From positions 1,550,001 to 1,614,000 of the forward strand of contig NZ_JACHWS010000001.1 in the NCBI RefSeq assembly GCF_014191505.1: a stretch of 64,000 nt of DNA, in the 5' to 3' direction. The position numbers and the translations under genes are program-made. The notes beneath the pieces were generated by a model. It saw only the letters and a program-made list of their open reading frames with translations, did not search any database and was not told where the DNA came from. Shown here piece by piece: positions 8,008 to 16,736 of this stretch; within the stretch, counting starts at the first letter, position 1, and every line of letters starts with the position of its first letter. This DNA comes from Hoyosella altamirensis. Lineage in GTDB: Bacteria > Actinomycetota > Actinomycetes > Mycobacteriales > Mycobacteriaceae.

Positions 8008-9195
8008 ATGCCCACACATCGTCTAGCCAACGAGGTGCAAGCATTCGAAGCCCACGCAACTGACGCTGACCTCAACGATCTGCGCGCGCGACTGGCCGCG
8101 GCGCGGTTACCGGAAGCTGAAACGGTCTATCCCGCCGCGACCACCCCCCGCCGATGGGAGCAGGGCGTTCCCCTCGCAGACCTCGTCGAGCTAGTGAACT
8201 ACTGGCGCACCGGGTACAACTGGCGGTCATTCGAAGCGCGCCTTAACGGTATCGGCCAGTTCCGCACGACCATTGACGATGTGGGAATCCACTTCCTGCA
8301 CCGCCGATCCGCGCGCAGAGATGCCACTCCTCTTATCTTGACGCACGGCTGGCCAGGCAGCGTTGTTGAGTTCATCGATGTCGTAGACGAGCTAGCAGAT
8401 CCGAAGGACCCAAACGCCCCAGCGTTCCACGTTGTGGTGCCATCGCTACCCGGCTTCGGTTACAGCGACAAGCCGGCCACCACAGGCTGGGGGGTCGGAA
8501 AGATAGCGGCCGCGTGGGTGGAACTGATGGGAAGGCTCGGCTACCGCCGGTTCGCAGCTCACGGCGGCGACTGGGGAGGTGTGATCACCACCGTTCTCGG
8601 AGGCAGGTTCCCCGCGCATGTCCTTGGCATTCACACGACACTGGCGCAGGCACCGCCCGGGCTGACGACGGACGGGCTGACCACCGTCGAACGCAAGTGG
8701 ACCGAGGAAACCCGCGATTTCTGGCGCCACCGCGCGGCGTACGCAAAGCAGCAAGCGACCCGGCCGCAGACCATCGGCTACTCCCTCGTCGACTCACCAG
8801 TCGGGCTTCTCGCCTGGATCCTCGACAAGTTCGCTGAATGGACAGACACCGAAGACAGCCCGTTCGAGACGATCTCAAAAGACAGAGTTCTCGACGACGT
8901 CACCCTGTATTGGCTGACGCGGACCGGCGCATCGGCGGCCCGTATCTACCGCGAAAGCCACGGCGGTGTGAATTCGCTCGACCCTGAACTTCGTGTCGAT
9001 GTGCCCTCAGCAATCACCATGTACCCCCGTGACATCGAAAAGTGTCCGCGCCCCTGGGCACAGGAGCGGTACCGACGAATCGTTCGATGGAGGGAGCCTG
9101 AAACCGGGGGGCATTTCCCGTCACTGGAGGTTCCCCAGTTCTTCGTCAAGGACATGCAAGATGGCCTCGCCGCAGTGCTGGCCGCCAATCTGTGA
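8008..9195 (+). CDS. Epoxide hydrolase (EphB/microsomal type)
   Basis: The 395-residue protein has the N-terminal EHN lid domain (about 8-115: FEAHATDADLNDLRARL, then RRWEQGVPLADLVELVNYWR) followed by an alpha/beta-hydrolase fold. Visible catalytic parts are HGWPGS at 113-118 (oxyanion hole), the nucleophile elbow HGGDWGG with D188, and GGHFPSLEVP near the C-terminus with the catalytic histidine. The length matches microsomal-type bacterial epoxide hydrolases, which open epoxides to trans-diols. GGAGG at 7999-8003 supports ATG 8008. It is divergent from the molybdoenzyme operon across an inverted repeat, so the two may be co-regulated. The natural epoxide is unknown. Confidence 0.9.
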   Translation: MPTHRLANEVQAFEAHATDADLNDLRARLAAARLPEAETVYPAATTPRRWEQGVPLADLVELVNYWRTGYNWRSFEARLNGIGQFRTTIDDVGIHFLHRRSARRDATPLILTHGWPGSVVEFIDVVDELADPKDPNAPAFHVVVPSLPGFGYSDKPATTGWGVGKIAAAWVELMGRLGYRRFAAHGGDWGGVITTVLGGRFPAHVLGIHTTLAQAPPGLTTDGLTTVERKWTEETRDFWRHRAAYAKQQATRPQTIGYSLVDSPVGLLAWILDKFAEWTDTEDSPFETISKDRVLDDVTLYWLTRTGASAARIYRESHGGVNSLDPELRVDVPSAITMYPRDIEKCPRPWAQERYRRIVRWREPETGGHFPSLEVPQFFVKDMQDGLAAVLAANL

Positions 9196-9220
9196 ACATG
9201 CCTGCGCCGGATACGCCGCA

Positions 9221-10642
9221 TCATCCTCGACCAACCGGAGCCATGTAGTCACTCACGAACTCCCGGTGCCACCACGCGCCGGTCCGCTCTCGCTCCGCCC
9301 GAGTTGTGAATCTATAGACGTACATCCGTGCCCGCACCCACCTGGGAGGAGTCTCCGCAAACGGATTATGCCTGAGCAGCTTCAGTGTTGCGGGATCATT
9401 CTCGACGAGCTTACGCGCGAGACGTGGCAACCACGTTTGCGCGTATCTCGGCGAGATCGCTGCGAACCACATCAACCAGTCGAGGCGCAAATGGTAGGGC
9501 GCAAACTGCCGTGGCCTCCGATAAGGGTCGCCGGGTTTGCCTTTAAAATCATATTCTCGCCATTCGGCGTCGTCTGTCGGCTGATCCGCTTCGGTACCTT
9601 CGAGGATCACTTCGTACCGTGTGCGCGTCACCCGGCCGAATGCTCCGTACGTGTTTACAAGATGGAGCTTGTCGAAGCTGTAGTTCATCAATTGTTGCCG
9701 CGAGAAGAGATTCCGAGCGGGCCGGAAACTCAGCGCAATTACGAGCGCTGTCAATGCGATTGCTGCGATGGCGTGCCACTTGGGAACCGGCTCTGCCACA
9801 GGCGCATTAAGTGGTATCACCTTCGACCACCACGCGCCATCGATCACCGACAGCGCAAGCACGATCGTCAAGATATTGAGCCACGCGAAGTTGCCGCTCA
9901 CCACCAGCCAGGTCTGGGTCACGACAATGATCACCGCTGCGAGCGAAGCAACTGGCTGCGGCGCGAACAGAAAGAATGGGACCACGAGCTGGGCGAAATG
10001 GTTGCCAGCTACTTCTAGCCTGTGGAGCGGCTTCGGGAGATGGTGAAAATGCCAGCTCAGCGCGTTAGGCATGGGCTGTGTTTCGTGGTGGTAATACAGA
10101 CACGTGAAGTCTCGCCAACAGTGGTCGCCATGCATTTTGATCATCCCCGCACCGAACTCGAGGCGGAAAAGGACCCAGCGCAGTAGGAACAGCACCAATA
10201 CGGGCGGTTCCGCAGGTCCCGCTCCGATGAATATCGCGAGGAAGCCTACTTCGAGAAGCAATGACTCCCAGCCGAATCCGTACCACGCCTGCCCCACGTT
10301 CACGATCGACAGGTACAGGATCCACAGGAGCGCCCACATGGCCATGGAAGCCCAGAGCGGGAGCAGATCGCCGATACCGAACATTGCAGCGCCCGCGAGC
10401 ACCGCACCGCACCAGGCGACGAGGGCGAAGAAGCGGTCCGAATAGTAGATGTGGAAGATACTTGGTGACTGCCGCCAGCTACGCTGCTCCAAGTACCGCG
10501 GTATGGGCGTCAGCCCCCGGGAACCGATCAGTGCGCGAAACTGGTTCGCTGCGACGAGGAACGCAACGAGGTACACGAGACCGAGCCCGCGCTGGAACAT
10601 CCAGCGGCTCAGCCAGTATCCGGACTCTCCGAACCACTCCAT
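9221..10642 (-). CDS. Lipase maturation factor family membrane protein
   Basis: The 473-residue protein matches the LMF1/LMF2-like family seen in actinobacteria. Supporting features are the opening YWLSRWMFQRGLGLVYLVAF, several transmembrane helices over about residues 12-300, the conserved segment FGAGMIKMHGD with CWRDFTCLYYHHETQPMPN, and a long soluble C-terminal part with WLPRLARKLVENDP and NPFAETPPRWVRARMY. Eukaryotic LMF1 is an ER lipase chaperone; the bacterial role is not established. It converges with the epoxide hydrolase gene and lies 88 bp beyond an oxidoreductase gene on the same strand. Confidence 0.87.
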   Translation of the reverse strand: MEWFGESGYWLSRWMFQRGLGLVYLVAFLVAANQFRALIGSRGLTPIPRYLEQRSWRQSPSIFHIYYSDRFFALVAWCGAVLAGAAMFGIGDLLPLWASMAMWALLWILYLSIVNVGQAWYGFGWESLLLEVGFLAIFIGAGPAEPPVLVLFLLRWVLFRLEFGAGMIKMHGDHCWRDFTCLYYHHETQPMPNALSWHFHHLPKPLHRLEVAGNHFAQLVVPFFLFAPQPVASLAAVIIVVTQTWLVVSGNFAWLNILTIVLALSVIDGAWWSKVIPLNAPVAEPVPKWHAIAAIALTALVIALSFRPARNLFSRQQLMNYSFDKLHLVNTYGAFGRVTRTRYEVILEGTEADQPTDDAEWREYDFKGKPGDPYRRPRQFAPYHLRLDWLMWFAAISPRYAQTWLPRLARKLVENDPATLKLLRHNPFAETPPRWVRARMYVYRFTTRAERERTGAWWHREFVSDYMAPVGRG

Positions 10643-10730
10643 GCCGCACCTCGGTGACTCAGCTAAGCCTACAACGCTGCGCCGCCACCGGTCACTTGGG
10701 GGCGAGGTGCACGACCGTGACGTTCAGCGC

Positions 10731-11699
10731 CTAGCGCTCCCCGCCGTCGCCCGACACATCCCCAACCATGATCACAATTTTGCCCTGGGCTCGACCAGAG
10801 CGGCTGCGGTTGTAGGCTTCTTGGGTTTCTGCGAATGGAAAACGACTGTCGATGATCGGCTTGAGTTCGCCTGACTCGATCATCTCGTTGAGTGTTTCGA
10901 GGTCACGCCGGAGCGGGCGGACTATCACGCCTCGCTCACGAGGGCTGAGACTTGTTCTTATCGCAATGACGGATCGAACATTGCCGCCGGTCGAAACGAA
11001 ATATCCTTTCGGTTTCAGGATCGCGGCACATGATTTTGGTGTCTCGTAGGACGTGACGTCGAATACCAGATCGAAGGGACCCGAGTCGCGCCGGAAATCA
11101 CCTGCGGTGTAGTCGATCACGGCATCGGCACCTAAATCGGTCACGCGCGACCGGTTGCGTCCGCTGCATACGCCAGTGACGTGGCAGCCGAGCGCCTTGG
11201 CGATCTGCACGGCGAGAGTGCCAACGCCACCGGAAGCACCGATGATCAGAACTTCGCTGCCCGGCATCGCTTGTCCGATGCGCAACCCTTGCAAAGCGGT
11301 CAACGCAGCGAGCGGTAAAGAAGCCGCTTCGGCAAAATCGAGACCCTTCGGCATGTGAGCTATACAGCCCTCGTCGATCACGGCTTGCTCCGCCAGCGAC
11401 GCAGTGCGCGGACGCATGTCCATGCCGTACACCTTGTCGCCAACCTTGAAGTCTGTGACGTTGGCGCCGGTGGCGCGTACTTCACCCGCGAGGTCATCGC
11501 CGAACAGCGGCGGCAGCCTCTTCGTCAAGATTGGTGTAGCTAGGATTGCCGCAGTTCGGTTGAGCTTCCAGTCCTTCGGGTTCACCGAGGCTGCCTTCAC
11601 GTCAACCAGAACATCATTCGGTCCGGGTTTCGGTGGTGCACTTTCGCCAACGACCAGGCGCGTTCCTAAACCTAATCCTGCTGTCTTGATTGCTTTCAC
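10731..11699 (-). CDS. Zinc-independent quinone reductase-like NADP oxidoreductase
   Basis: The 322-residue medium-chain dehydrogenase/reductase has the GroES-like N-terminal domain (DVLVDVKAASVNPKDWKLN at about 29-47), the linker PPLFGDDLAGEV and a Rossmann segment GASGGVGTLAVQIAKALG at about 154-171. It lacks the cysteine/histidine zinc ligands, so it is of the quinone oxidoreductase / enoyl reductase type, using NADPH and an unsaturated or quinone substrate. Its start faces the DHFR-fold gene at 11812 across about 110 bp. The start ATG at 11699 has AGGTG upstream. No specific substrate can be given. Confidence 0.88.
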   Translation of the reverse strand: MKAIKTAGLGLGTRLVVGESAPPKPGPNDVLVDVKAASVNPKDWKLNRTAAILATPILTKRLPPLFGDDLAGEVRATGANVTDFKVGDKVYGMDMRPRTASLAEQAVIDEGCIAHMPKGLDFAEAASLPLAALTALQGLRIGQAMPGSEVLIIGASGGVGTLAVQIAKALGCHVTGVCSGRNRSRVTDLGADAVIDYTAGDFRRDSGPFDLVFDVTSYETPKSCAAILKPKGYFVSTGGNVRSVIAIRTSLSPRERGVIVRPLRRDLETLNEMIESGELKPIIDSRFPFAETQEAYNRSRSGRAQGKIVIMVGDVSGDGGER

Positions 11700-11811
11700 A
11701 GGGCACCTCCATCTACTACAAACCTACCGGGGTGTCGCTTTTCAATGTGTCGCACGATCAGCCGGGCTGCTAACTGAAAGCTACGCGGGCTCAGTCACTG
11801 CACCAGCAGCG

Positions 11812-12411
11812 GTGGAAGGATTTCGGCACCTCTCGCTTGACGGGGTAATGCAGGGGTGCGGCGGCCCCGATGAAGATCGAAGCGGCGGATTCGAGCGCGG
11901 CGGATGGATCACCCCGTACTTTGATGACGAGGGGGGTGCGTTCATCGTCGACGTCTATCAGCGCGCGGATGCATTTTTGTTCGGGCGGCGAACGTATGAA
12001 CTCTTTGGCAGCTACTGGGGAAAAATGGCGGACACCAACCCCATCGCGACCGCTTTGAACAGCCGTCCGAAGTACGTCGCTTCGACCACGCTCACCGAAC
12101 CTCAATGGAGCGGTACGGCCGTCCTCATCGGCGACCTCGCCGCCCGCATCCGCGCACTCAAGGCGGAGACCGGGCGAGAACTGCAGGTTCACGGCAGCGG
12201 TAAACTAATCCAGTGGCTGCTCGCCAATGGCTTTATCGACGAAATCAACGTGCTGATTTTCCCCGTGATCGTCGGCCAGGGCGCTCGACTATTTCCGACC
12301 AGCGGCCCGGATATTGCACTTAGCCTCCTGGTCTCCCAGACCACCCCGTCAGGTGTGACGATCCAGACCTATCGGCCAGCCGGGCGTCCGCGGTACGAAA
12401 CAGCTGGCTAG
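11812..12411 (+). CDS. DHFR-fold (RibD-C-like) family protein
   Basis: The C-terminal 190 residues match the bacterial dihydrofolate reductase-like / RibD-C family: LSLDGVMQ near the start, DAFLFGRRTYELFGSYW, YVASTTLTEPQWSG, LQVHGSGKLIQWLLANGFIDE and NVLIFPVIVGQGARLFP. These proteins are small NADPH-dependent reductases, mostly of unknown substrate. The start is uncertain. GTG 11812 gives a slightly short N-terminus before SLDGV, where relatives usually begin with M-x-K-hydrophobic residues, and no clear Shine-Dalgarno sequence is seen, so a shifted or altered 5' end is possible. It is divergent from the quinone reductase-like gene. Confidence 0.75.
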   Translation: MEGFRHLSLDGVMQGCGGPDEDRSGGFERGGWITPYFDDEGGAFIVDVYQRADAFLFGRRTYELFGSYWGKMADTNPIATALNSRPKYVASTTLTEPQWSGTAVLIGDLAARIRALKAETGRELQVHGSGKLIQWLLANGFIDEINVLIFPVIVGQGARLFPTSGPDIALSLLVSQTTPSGVTIQTYRPAGRPRYETAG

Positions 12412-12530
12412 GGTCGACAAGGACAACTCTGAGGGATCGCGGGCCCACAGGTGACACCGATGAGGTTTTCGCAAAGAAGACGTCTCCATATAAGACAGCC
12501 AACTACTGTCGTACAAAGGAGATGACGAAC

Positions 12531-13580
12531 GTGGAAACGACGAACACACGCAGCGAACCAGGCCCGATTGGCGTAGCCGAGGCGCAATTCATGGCAGCCG
12601 CTCAATCAGAGGACACTACGCAGTTCGCGCTACTCACAGAGCAGTATCGCCGCCAGCTGCAGGTGCACTGTTACCGGATGCTGGCCTCGTATGAAGACGC
12701 ACAAGACATGACCCAGGAAACGTTCCTGCGTGCGTGGAACCGGCGCGAAACGTTTCAGGGCAGAGCGTCGCTGCGCACCTGGCTGTACCGCATCGCAACC
12801 AACTGCTGTCTCGATTTTCTGGAGAAACGCAGAGACCGCACCCCCGTACCTGCCGAGTTGCCGGAAGCAGGTACTGAAGTCCGGTATTTACGGCCTTATC
12901 CCACGCACATGCTGCCCGATGATCCCCAAGAATCAACGGTGGCGCGTGAAACCATCGAGCTCGCCTTCATCGTCGCCGTCCAGCATTTGCCTCCTCGGCA
13001 GCGCGCCGTGCTCATCCTGCGTGACATCCTCGGCTGGCCCGCACGCCAGGCGGCGGACTCGCTTGATCTGAGCGTCGCCTCAGCGAACAGCGCCCTTCAG
13101 CGTGCCCGGGCAAGCATGCGAGAGCAGCTTCCCGATGGCCGCCTGGACTGGCGTGCCGCTTCAGTCCAGACCCTGACCGCAGATGAGCGTGCACTTGTCG
13201 ACAAGTACATGGCGGCACACGAGCACCTCGACATGGAGAAACTGGCGGCATTACTTCGCGACGACGTTCGCTTCGCCATGCCACCTCAGCCCGGTGTCTG
13301 GATCGGCCGCGAAGAGTGTGTCAACGCCTGGGTCGAAGGCGGTCTCGGCGCTCCCGGGCTGGACGACTGGCGTTGTATCGCCACAACAGCAAACGGGCAG
13401 CCCGCCGTCGCAATGTATCTGCGCAAACCTGGCGATTCCGCACATCGTTCCTTCGCCATTGATGTCCTTCGAGTTGCCGACGGAATGGTTGCGGACATCA
13501 CGGCGTTCAGCGACGACGTTTTCGGCTCGCTCGGATTGCCTGAGGTGTTTGAGGAGGCGGAGCCCTCCAGCAGGGTTTAG
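12531..13580 (+). CDS. ECF sigma factor with SnoaL-like C-terminal domain
   Basis: The protein of about 349 residues has sigma region 2 (QYRRQLQVHCYRMLASYEDA, then DMTQETFLRAWNRRETFQGR) at about 35-95, region 4 (LPPRQRAVLILRDILGWPA to SVASANSALQRARASMREQL) at about 150-205, and a SnoaL/NTF2-like tail from about 215. This is the SigG-like / ECF arrangement in which the tail modulates core binding and often replaces an anti-sigma factor. AAAGGAG at 12515-12521 touches the ATG at 12522, so the GTG at 12531, with a normal 9-base gap, is the better start. Its stop overlaps that of the convergent glycosyltransferase by four bases. Targets are unknown. Confidence 0.88.
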   Translation: METTNTRSEPGPIGVAEAQFMAAAQSEDTTQFALLTEQYRRQLQVHCYRMLASYEDAQDMTQETFLRAWNRRETFQGRASLRTWLYRIATNCCLDFLEKRRDRTPVPAELPEAGTEVRYLRPYPTHMLPDDPQESTVARETIELAFIVAVQHLPPRQRAVLILRDILGWPARQAADSLDLSVASANSALQRARASMREQLPDGRLDWRAASVQTLTADERALVDKYMAAHEHLDMEKLAALLRDDVRFAMPPQPGVWIGREECVNAWVEGGLGAPGLDDWRCIATTANGQPAVAMYLRKPGDSAHRSFAIDVLRVADGMVADITAFSDDVFGSLGLPEVFEEAEPSSRV

Positions 13581-14866
13581 GCGCGCGCCGCTAGCTCAGC
13601 CAGCCGCTTATCGATGATCTCGTACGGTCTGTACGCTTCAAGTTCGGTGCGGATCCGCGCGACATTCCCGCTAATCTGCTTGTCCGCAAGTACTTTCTGC
13701 AGGGCCGCGCGGATTTGCCTGGCACTCGGTCGCTCGGTGCGCAAGTCCACACCGAGCCGGTGATATCCGATGCGAGCGTTGTCATCGTTTTTTCCCTCAC
13801 GGGTGCCGGCGCAAACTACTGGGATGCCGTGGCGTAGTCCAGCTAGCACGCTGCCGAAACCACCATTGGTGACGAATGCATCCGCATGCGGGAACAAGTC
13901 GTCGTAGTCGATGAAATCTGTGATCACAACATTCGGGCTTGTGAAGCGGGTGCGCAGCTCCTGAGCGTTCTTCCCACCTGTGGTCGCCACGATCACTTCT
14001 GGACCGCCAGCTAGCGCCGTCAGTGTGGGGATAATTAGCTTGCCGGGGTCGTCATTGTCGACGGTTCCCTGGGAGACGACGACGACGGTCGACTTAGGGT
14101 CGAGAACTTCGTCCGGGACTGGTGAGCTAAACGCGGGGTCGCGTTTAGCTGGCTTGAGCGGGCCTATGAACTCGGCGTTGCTGGGCAACTGCAACTGGGG
14201 GTACTCAAGCCCTGGCGAGCCCACGAGAAACACTCGTTCCGCGCACTGAAGGGGCACGCGGAGCAAGCCGTCGCGAGGTATCGCGGGAAGTCCTTCCTCT
14301 TCGAGCACCTCGTTATAACGCAGCACGGCCCGTTTCATCGTGCTGTTGCCCAGGGTGCGCGCAACACGCTCCCGCAGTCGCCCAGCTATCGTCCTCGCAG
14401 GCTGTAATCCGAAGAACGGCGGAGGCAAACCCGCAACGCCGACGTAAGGCGCGGGCGCCACAGCGAAGGAGAACACCGGTACCTCAAGCTTTTCCGCGAC
14501 GAGCTTCGCCGCGTACAGGGCTGCGTCACAGAACGCGACCTCGAACGGAAAGTCGTCCCGGATTGCGGCGATGTCACGGTAATGGTTTCTCACATTCGCG
14601 ACGAAGAATTTCTCGGCATCGAAGGAAATTCGTTTAGGCCCTTTCAGGTGTCCGCGTTCGGGATACAGGTCGTTGAGGTTGTCCCCTGTGATCTCGGTGG
14701 CCCAGCGGTACGGGAGCGAGGGTATACCCAGGGCATCAACTTTCGGCTGATAGACCGGCCCGGCGTACCAGCGGACGTCGTGACCGCTCGCGAGCAGATG
14801 GAGTGCCACGCCCGTGAGCGGATTGAAATGGCCCTGTGCGGGGAGGGTAGCGAAGAGGATCTTCAC
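13577..14866 (-). CDS. MGT-family glycosyltransferase
   Basis: The enzyme of about 429 residues is a GT1 macrolide-glycosyltransferase-like protein. The N-terminal Rossmann domain opens with KILFATLPAQGHFNPLTG, and the nucleotide-sugar-binding motif is seen as DLFPHADAFVTNGGFGS with VLAGLRHGIPVVCAG (about 320-355). It would transfer a sugar from a UDP/dTDP donor to a lipophilic acceptor. The start GTG 14866 overlaps the stop of the preceding SRPBCC gene (GTGA), with GGAGG just upstream, which marks translational coupling; an upstream in-frame codon at 14941 would read through the SRPBCC gene and is rejected. The acceptor is unknown. Confidence 0.88.
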   Translation of the reverse strand: MKILFATLPAQGHFNPLTGVALHLLASGHDVRWYAGPVYQPKVDALGIPSLPYRWATEITGDNLNDLYPERGHLKGPKRISFDAEKFFVANVRNHYRDIAAIRDDFPFEVAFCDAALYAAKLVAEKLEVPVFSFAVAPAPYVGVAGLPPPFFGLQPARTIAGRLRERVARTLGNSTMKRAVLRYNEVLEEEGLPAIPRDGLLRVPLQCAERVFLVGSPGLEYPQLQLPSNAEFIGPLKPAKRDPAFSSPVPDEVLDPKSTVVVVSQGTVDNDDPGKLIIPTLTALAGGPEVIVATTGGKNAQELRTRFTSPNVVITDFIDYDDLFPHADAFVTNGGFGSVLAGLRHGIPVVCAGTREGKNDDNARIGYHRLGVDLRTERPSARQIRAALQKVLADKQISGNVARIRTELEAYRPYEIIDKRLAELAARA

Positions 14867-15309
14867 TCCTCCGGCCGCCCGTCCTCCATCAGCCGCTTGA
14901 GGTCCGCGAAGTTCTTCTTCATCTCTCGCTTCAGTTGCCACGCAGTGATTCGGTCAATCGCCGCGAGGAGCCCTGACTGGTTCATCCGCATGTGACCGCT
15001 CACCCGGGTGCCGGAGCCAGAGGGCGCCGTGCGGTAGGTGAATTCGAATGTCATCGAGGCGGATCCGCCTGTGAACGTAACCTCGCGGTCAGGTTCGAAG
15101 CTGGTGTACTCGTTGTCGATTCCCAGTCGGCGGCCGAGGAACCGACGCACCGCGCGGTGCCTAGTACCTACGCCGATTGGACCGTCGGTAATGCGCATAA
15201 CCTCGTCGAGGCCGTCCTGCCAGCGCGGACCGTTGGTTTGATCGGCTATGAACGAGAAGACGTCGCCCACCGGCCGCTCGATCACTGTGCTGTCCTCAAC
15301 GTCGATCAT
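14863..15309 (-). CDS. SRPBCC (START-like) family protein
   Basis: The 148-residue protein has the START/Bet v1-like pattern: an initial strand VEDSTVIERPVGDVFSFIAD, then NGPRWQDGLDEV, a hydrophobic cavity sheet and a long final helix ITAWQLKREMKKNFADLKRLM. Such proteins bind small hydrophobic ligands. Its ATG overlaps the stop of the membrane-protein gene upstream (ATGA) and its stop overlaps the glycosyltransferase start, so three genes form one tightly coupled unit. It may hand a lipophilic substrate to the glycosyltransferase; this is inference from coupling only. Confidence 0.85.
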   Translation of the reverse strand: MIDVEDSTVIERPVGDVFSFIADQTNGPRWQDGLDEVMRITDGPIGVGTRHRAVRRFLGRRLGIDNEYTSFEPDREVTFTGGSASMTFEFTYRTAPSGSGTRVSGHMRMNQSGLLAAIDRITAWQLKREMKKNFADLKRLMEDGRPEE

Positions 15310-15986
15310 GATCTACCTCGATTCCGCATGTGTGGCTTATTGGGGTGCAGCAGTGTCCAGCCGAGCGCAGCAAAGAGCAGCATCCATCCTGTGATGGCGA
15401 GCCGGGCCCCAACGAATGACATCGCCAGCGCCGGCATCATCGGAGCGAACACCCAGACTCCGGCGGCAAGGGGCACCCAACTCCGCCAACCGCCCCATAT
15501 GCGCGCCTTTCGCACGGCGACGCCCGCTGCGACAAGTCCGGCACCGATAACGATCGACGTCACTCCGTAGACCGCGCCAAGTCCCGCAACAAGTGTTGTG
15601 GTCATGGTGTCGAAGCGGGCGGTCACGGCTGCGATCTCGGCTACGGTGAGTCCGGCCATTCCCGCCAGCGCGGCGTAACAACCCCAGCGCCCGGTTCTAG
15701 ACGCTCCTGTCGCGCCTGACCACAACAGGCCCAGCAACCCGAGGAGAAGCCCAAGATGCTGGATGGCGAACCAAACCTGGGTTACCGCGAAAGCGCCCGG
15801 TGACTGCGGGTAGCTCCACATGTCTTCCGACACCGCTGGCGTCTGCGCGGCTACGGCCAGGTAGATGCCGGACGCTGCTCCGAGCAAAGCTGCGACGAAA
15901 CAAGTGAGGCCAAAGATGCGGAGCCTCGATGCGAGGGTGGTGCCTGCCCTGCCTTGTGCGGGCACCTTTTCCACACTGATGTTCAT
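15306..15986 (-). CDS. Polytopic membrane protein, unknown family
   Basis: The 226-residue protein has about six hydrophobic helices (near residues 24-47, 67-90, 100-122, 128-152, 165-185 and 190-208) separated by short loops, with a cytoplasmic basic C-terminus (KPHMRNRGRS). I do not recognise a functional family. It is the first gene of the operon with the SRPBCC and glycosyltransferase genes and overlaps the former by four bases. The promoter region, shared with the divergent TetR gene, holds a perfect palindrome, so it is probably the directly repressed gene. Confidence 0.8.
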   Translation of the reverse strand: MNISVEKVPAQGRAGTTLASRLRIFGLTCFVAALLGAASGIYLAVAAQTPAVSEDMWSYPQSPGAFAVTQVWFAIQHLGLLLGLLGLLWSGATGASRTGRWGCYAALAGMAGLTVAEIAAVTARFDTMTTTLVAGLGAVYGVTSIVIGAGLVAAGVAVRKARIWGGWRSWVPLAAGVWVFAPMMPALAMSFVGARLAITGWMLLFAALGWTLLHPNKPHMRNRGRS

Positions 15987-16017
15987 GAGGAGCCTCCGAA
16001 GGAAGGCGAATAATTTT

Positions 16018-16035
16018 TAGTGTAGCACTACACTA
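16018..16035. promoter_or_regulatory. Perfect palindromic TetR operator candidate
   Basis: TAGTGTAG (16018-16025), CA, CTACACTA (16028-16035) is an exact inverted repeat with 8-bp arms. It sits 32 bp upstream of the membrane-protein operon start (15986, minus) and 30 bp upstream of the TetR start (16065, plus). The symmetric position between the two genes suggests the TetR protein represses both. Confidence 0.65.
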
Positions 16036-16064
16036 GTGGGTGACCCTAGTGAAAGTTGCAAGCT

Positions 16065-16736
16065 ATGCCGCCAGGTGTACGAGCTGAGCGCGCCCGCGCG
16101 ACCCGCCGCAGGATGGTTGCCGCTGCCTACCAACTGTTCTGCGCGAACGGCTACCTTGGCACATCTATGGCTGCGATCGCGGCTGAGGCTGGCATCGCGG
16201 TCCAGACGCTCTACTACACGTTTCATACAAAGGCGGAGCTCCTCGGAGAGGCCATCGGTGCCGCCGTTGTCGGCTTCGAATTATGGGTGAAGCCTCCACC
16301 TGAGCCCATCGAAATCACCGACCTGCTGACCTGGAACGACTGGTGGCCAGACTTTGATGCTGCGCCTGACTCCCGCACGGCACTATTCGTCTACATCAGC
16401 AACGGCGTCAGCATCCTCGAACGCATGGGCCCGCTGGTCACTGCGATGCACGGCGGGACTGGGGATCCGGACGCCGAGGCAGTCGTCCAGATCGCGGAGC
16501 AGCGCAGAATCGCGACCTACCGGGAGATCGTAGAGCGGATCGCTCACAAACCGGGTGGGCTGCGGGACGGCATGACGGAGGCCGAGGCGACCGACATCCT
16601 GGTAGTTCTCTTCAGCGCCGAGGTGTTCCACAGCATGGCCAGCGGCCGCGGGTGGTCGCGAGATCACTGCACGCGGTTCTTCGTTGAAACCCTTACAAGT
16701 CTGCTGCTCGGGCCCGAGCTCGCGGAGTGCCATTGA
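16065..16736 (+). CDS. TetR-family transcriptional regulator
   Basis: The 223-residue protein has a basic N-terminus (RAERARATRRRMVAAAYQLF) and the TetR helix-turn-helix GYLGTSMAAIAAEAGIAVQT with LYYTFHTKAELL at about residues 30-62. The ligand-binding half is helical and unassigned. ATG 16065 is preferred to an in-frame TTG nine bases upstream; no strong Shine-Dalgarno sequence is present, so a weakly translated or near-leaderless message is possible. It is divergent from the membrane-protein / SRPBCC / glycosyltransferase operon across a perfect palindrome. Its 3' end overlaps the convergent FMN reductase gene by 44 bp. Confidence 0.88.
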   Translation: MPPGVRAERARATRRRMVAAAYQLFCANGYLGTSMAAIAAEAGIAVQTLYYTFHTKAELLGEAIGAAVVGFELWVKPPPEPIEITDLLTWNDWWPDFDAAPDSRTALFVYISNGVSILERMGPLVTAMHGGTGDPDAEAVVQIAEQRRIATYREIVERIAHKPGGLRDGMTEAEATDILVVLFSAEVFHSMASGRGWSRDHCTRFFVETLTSLLLGPELAECH

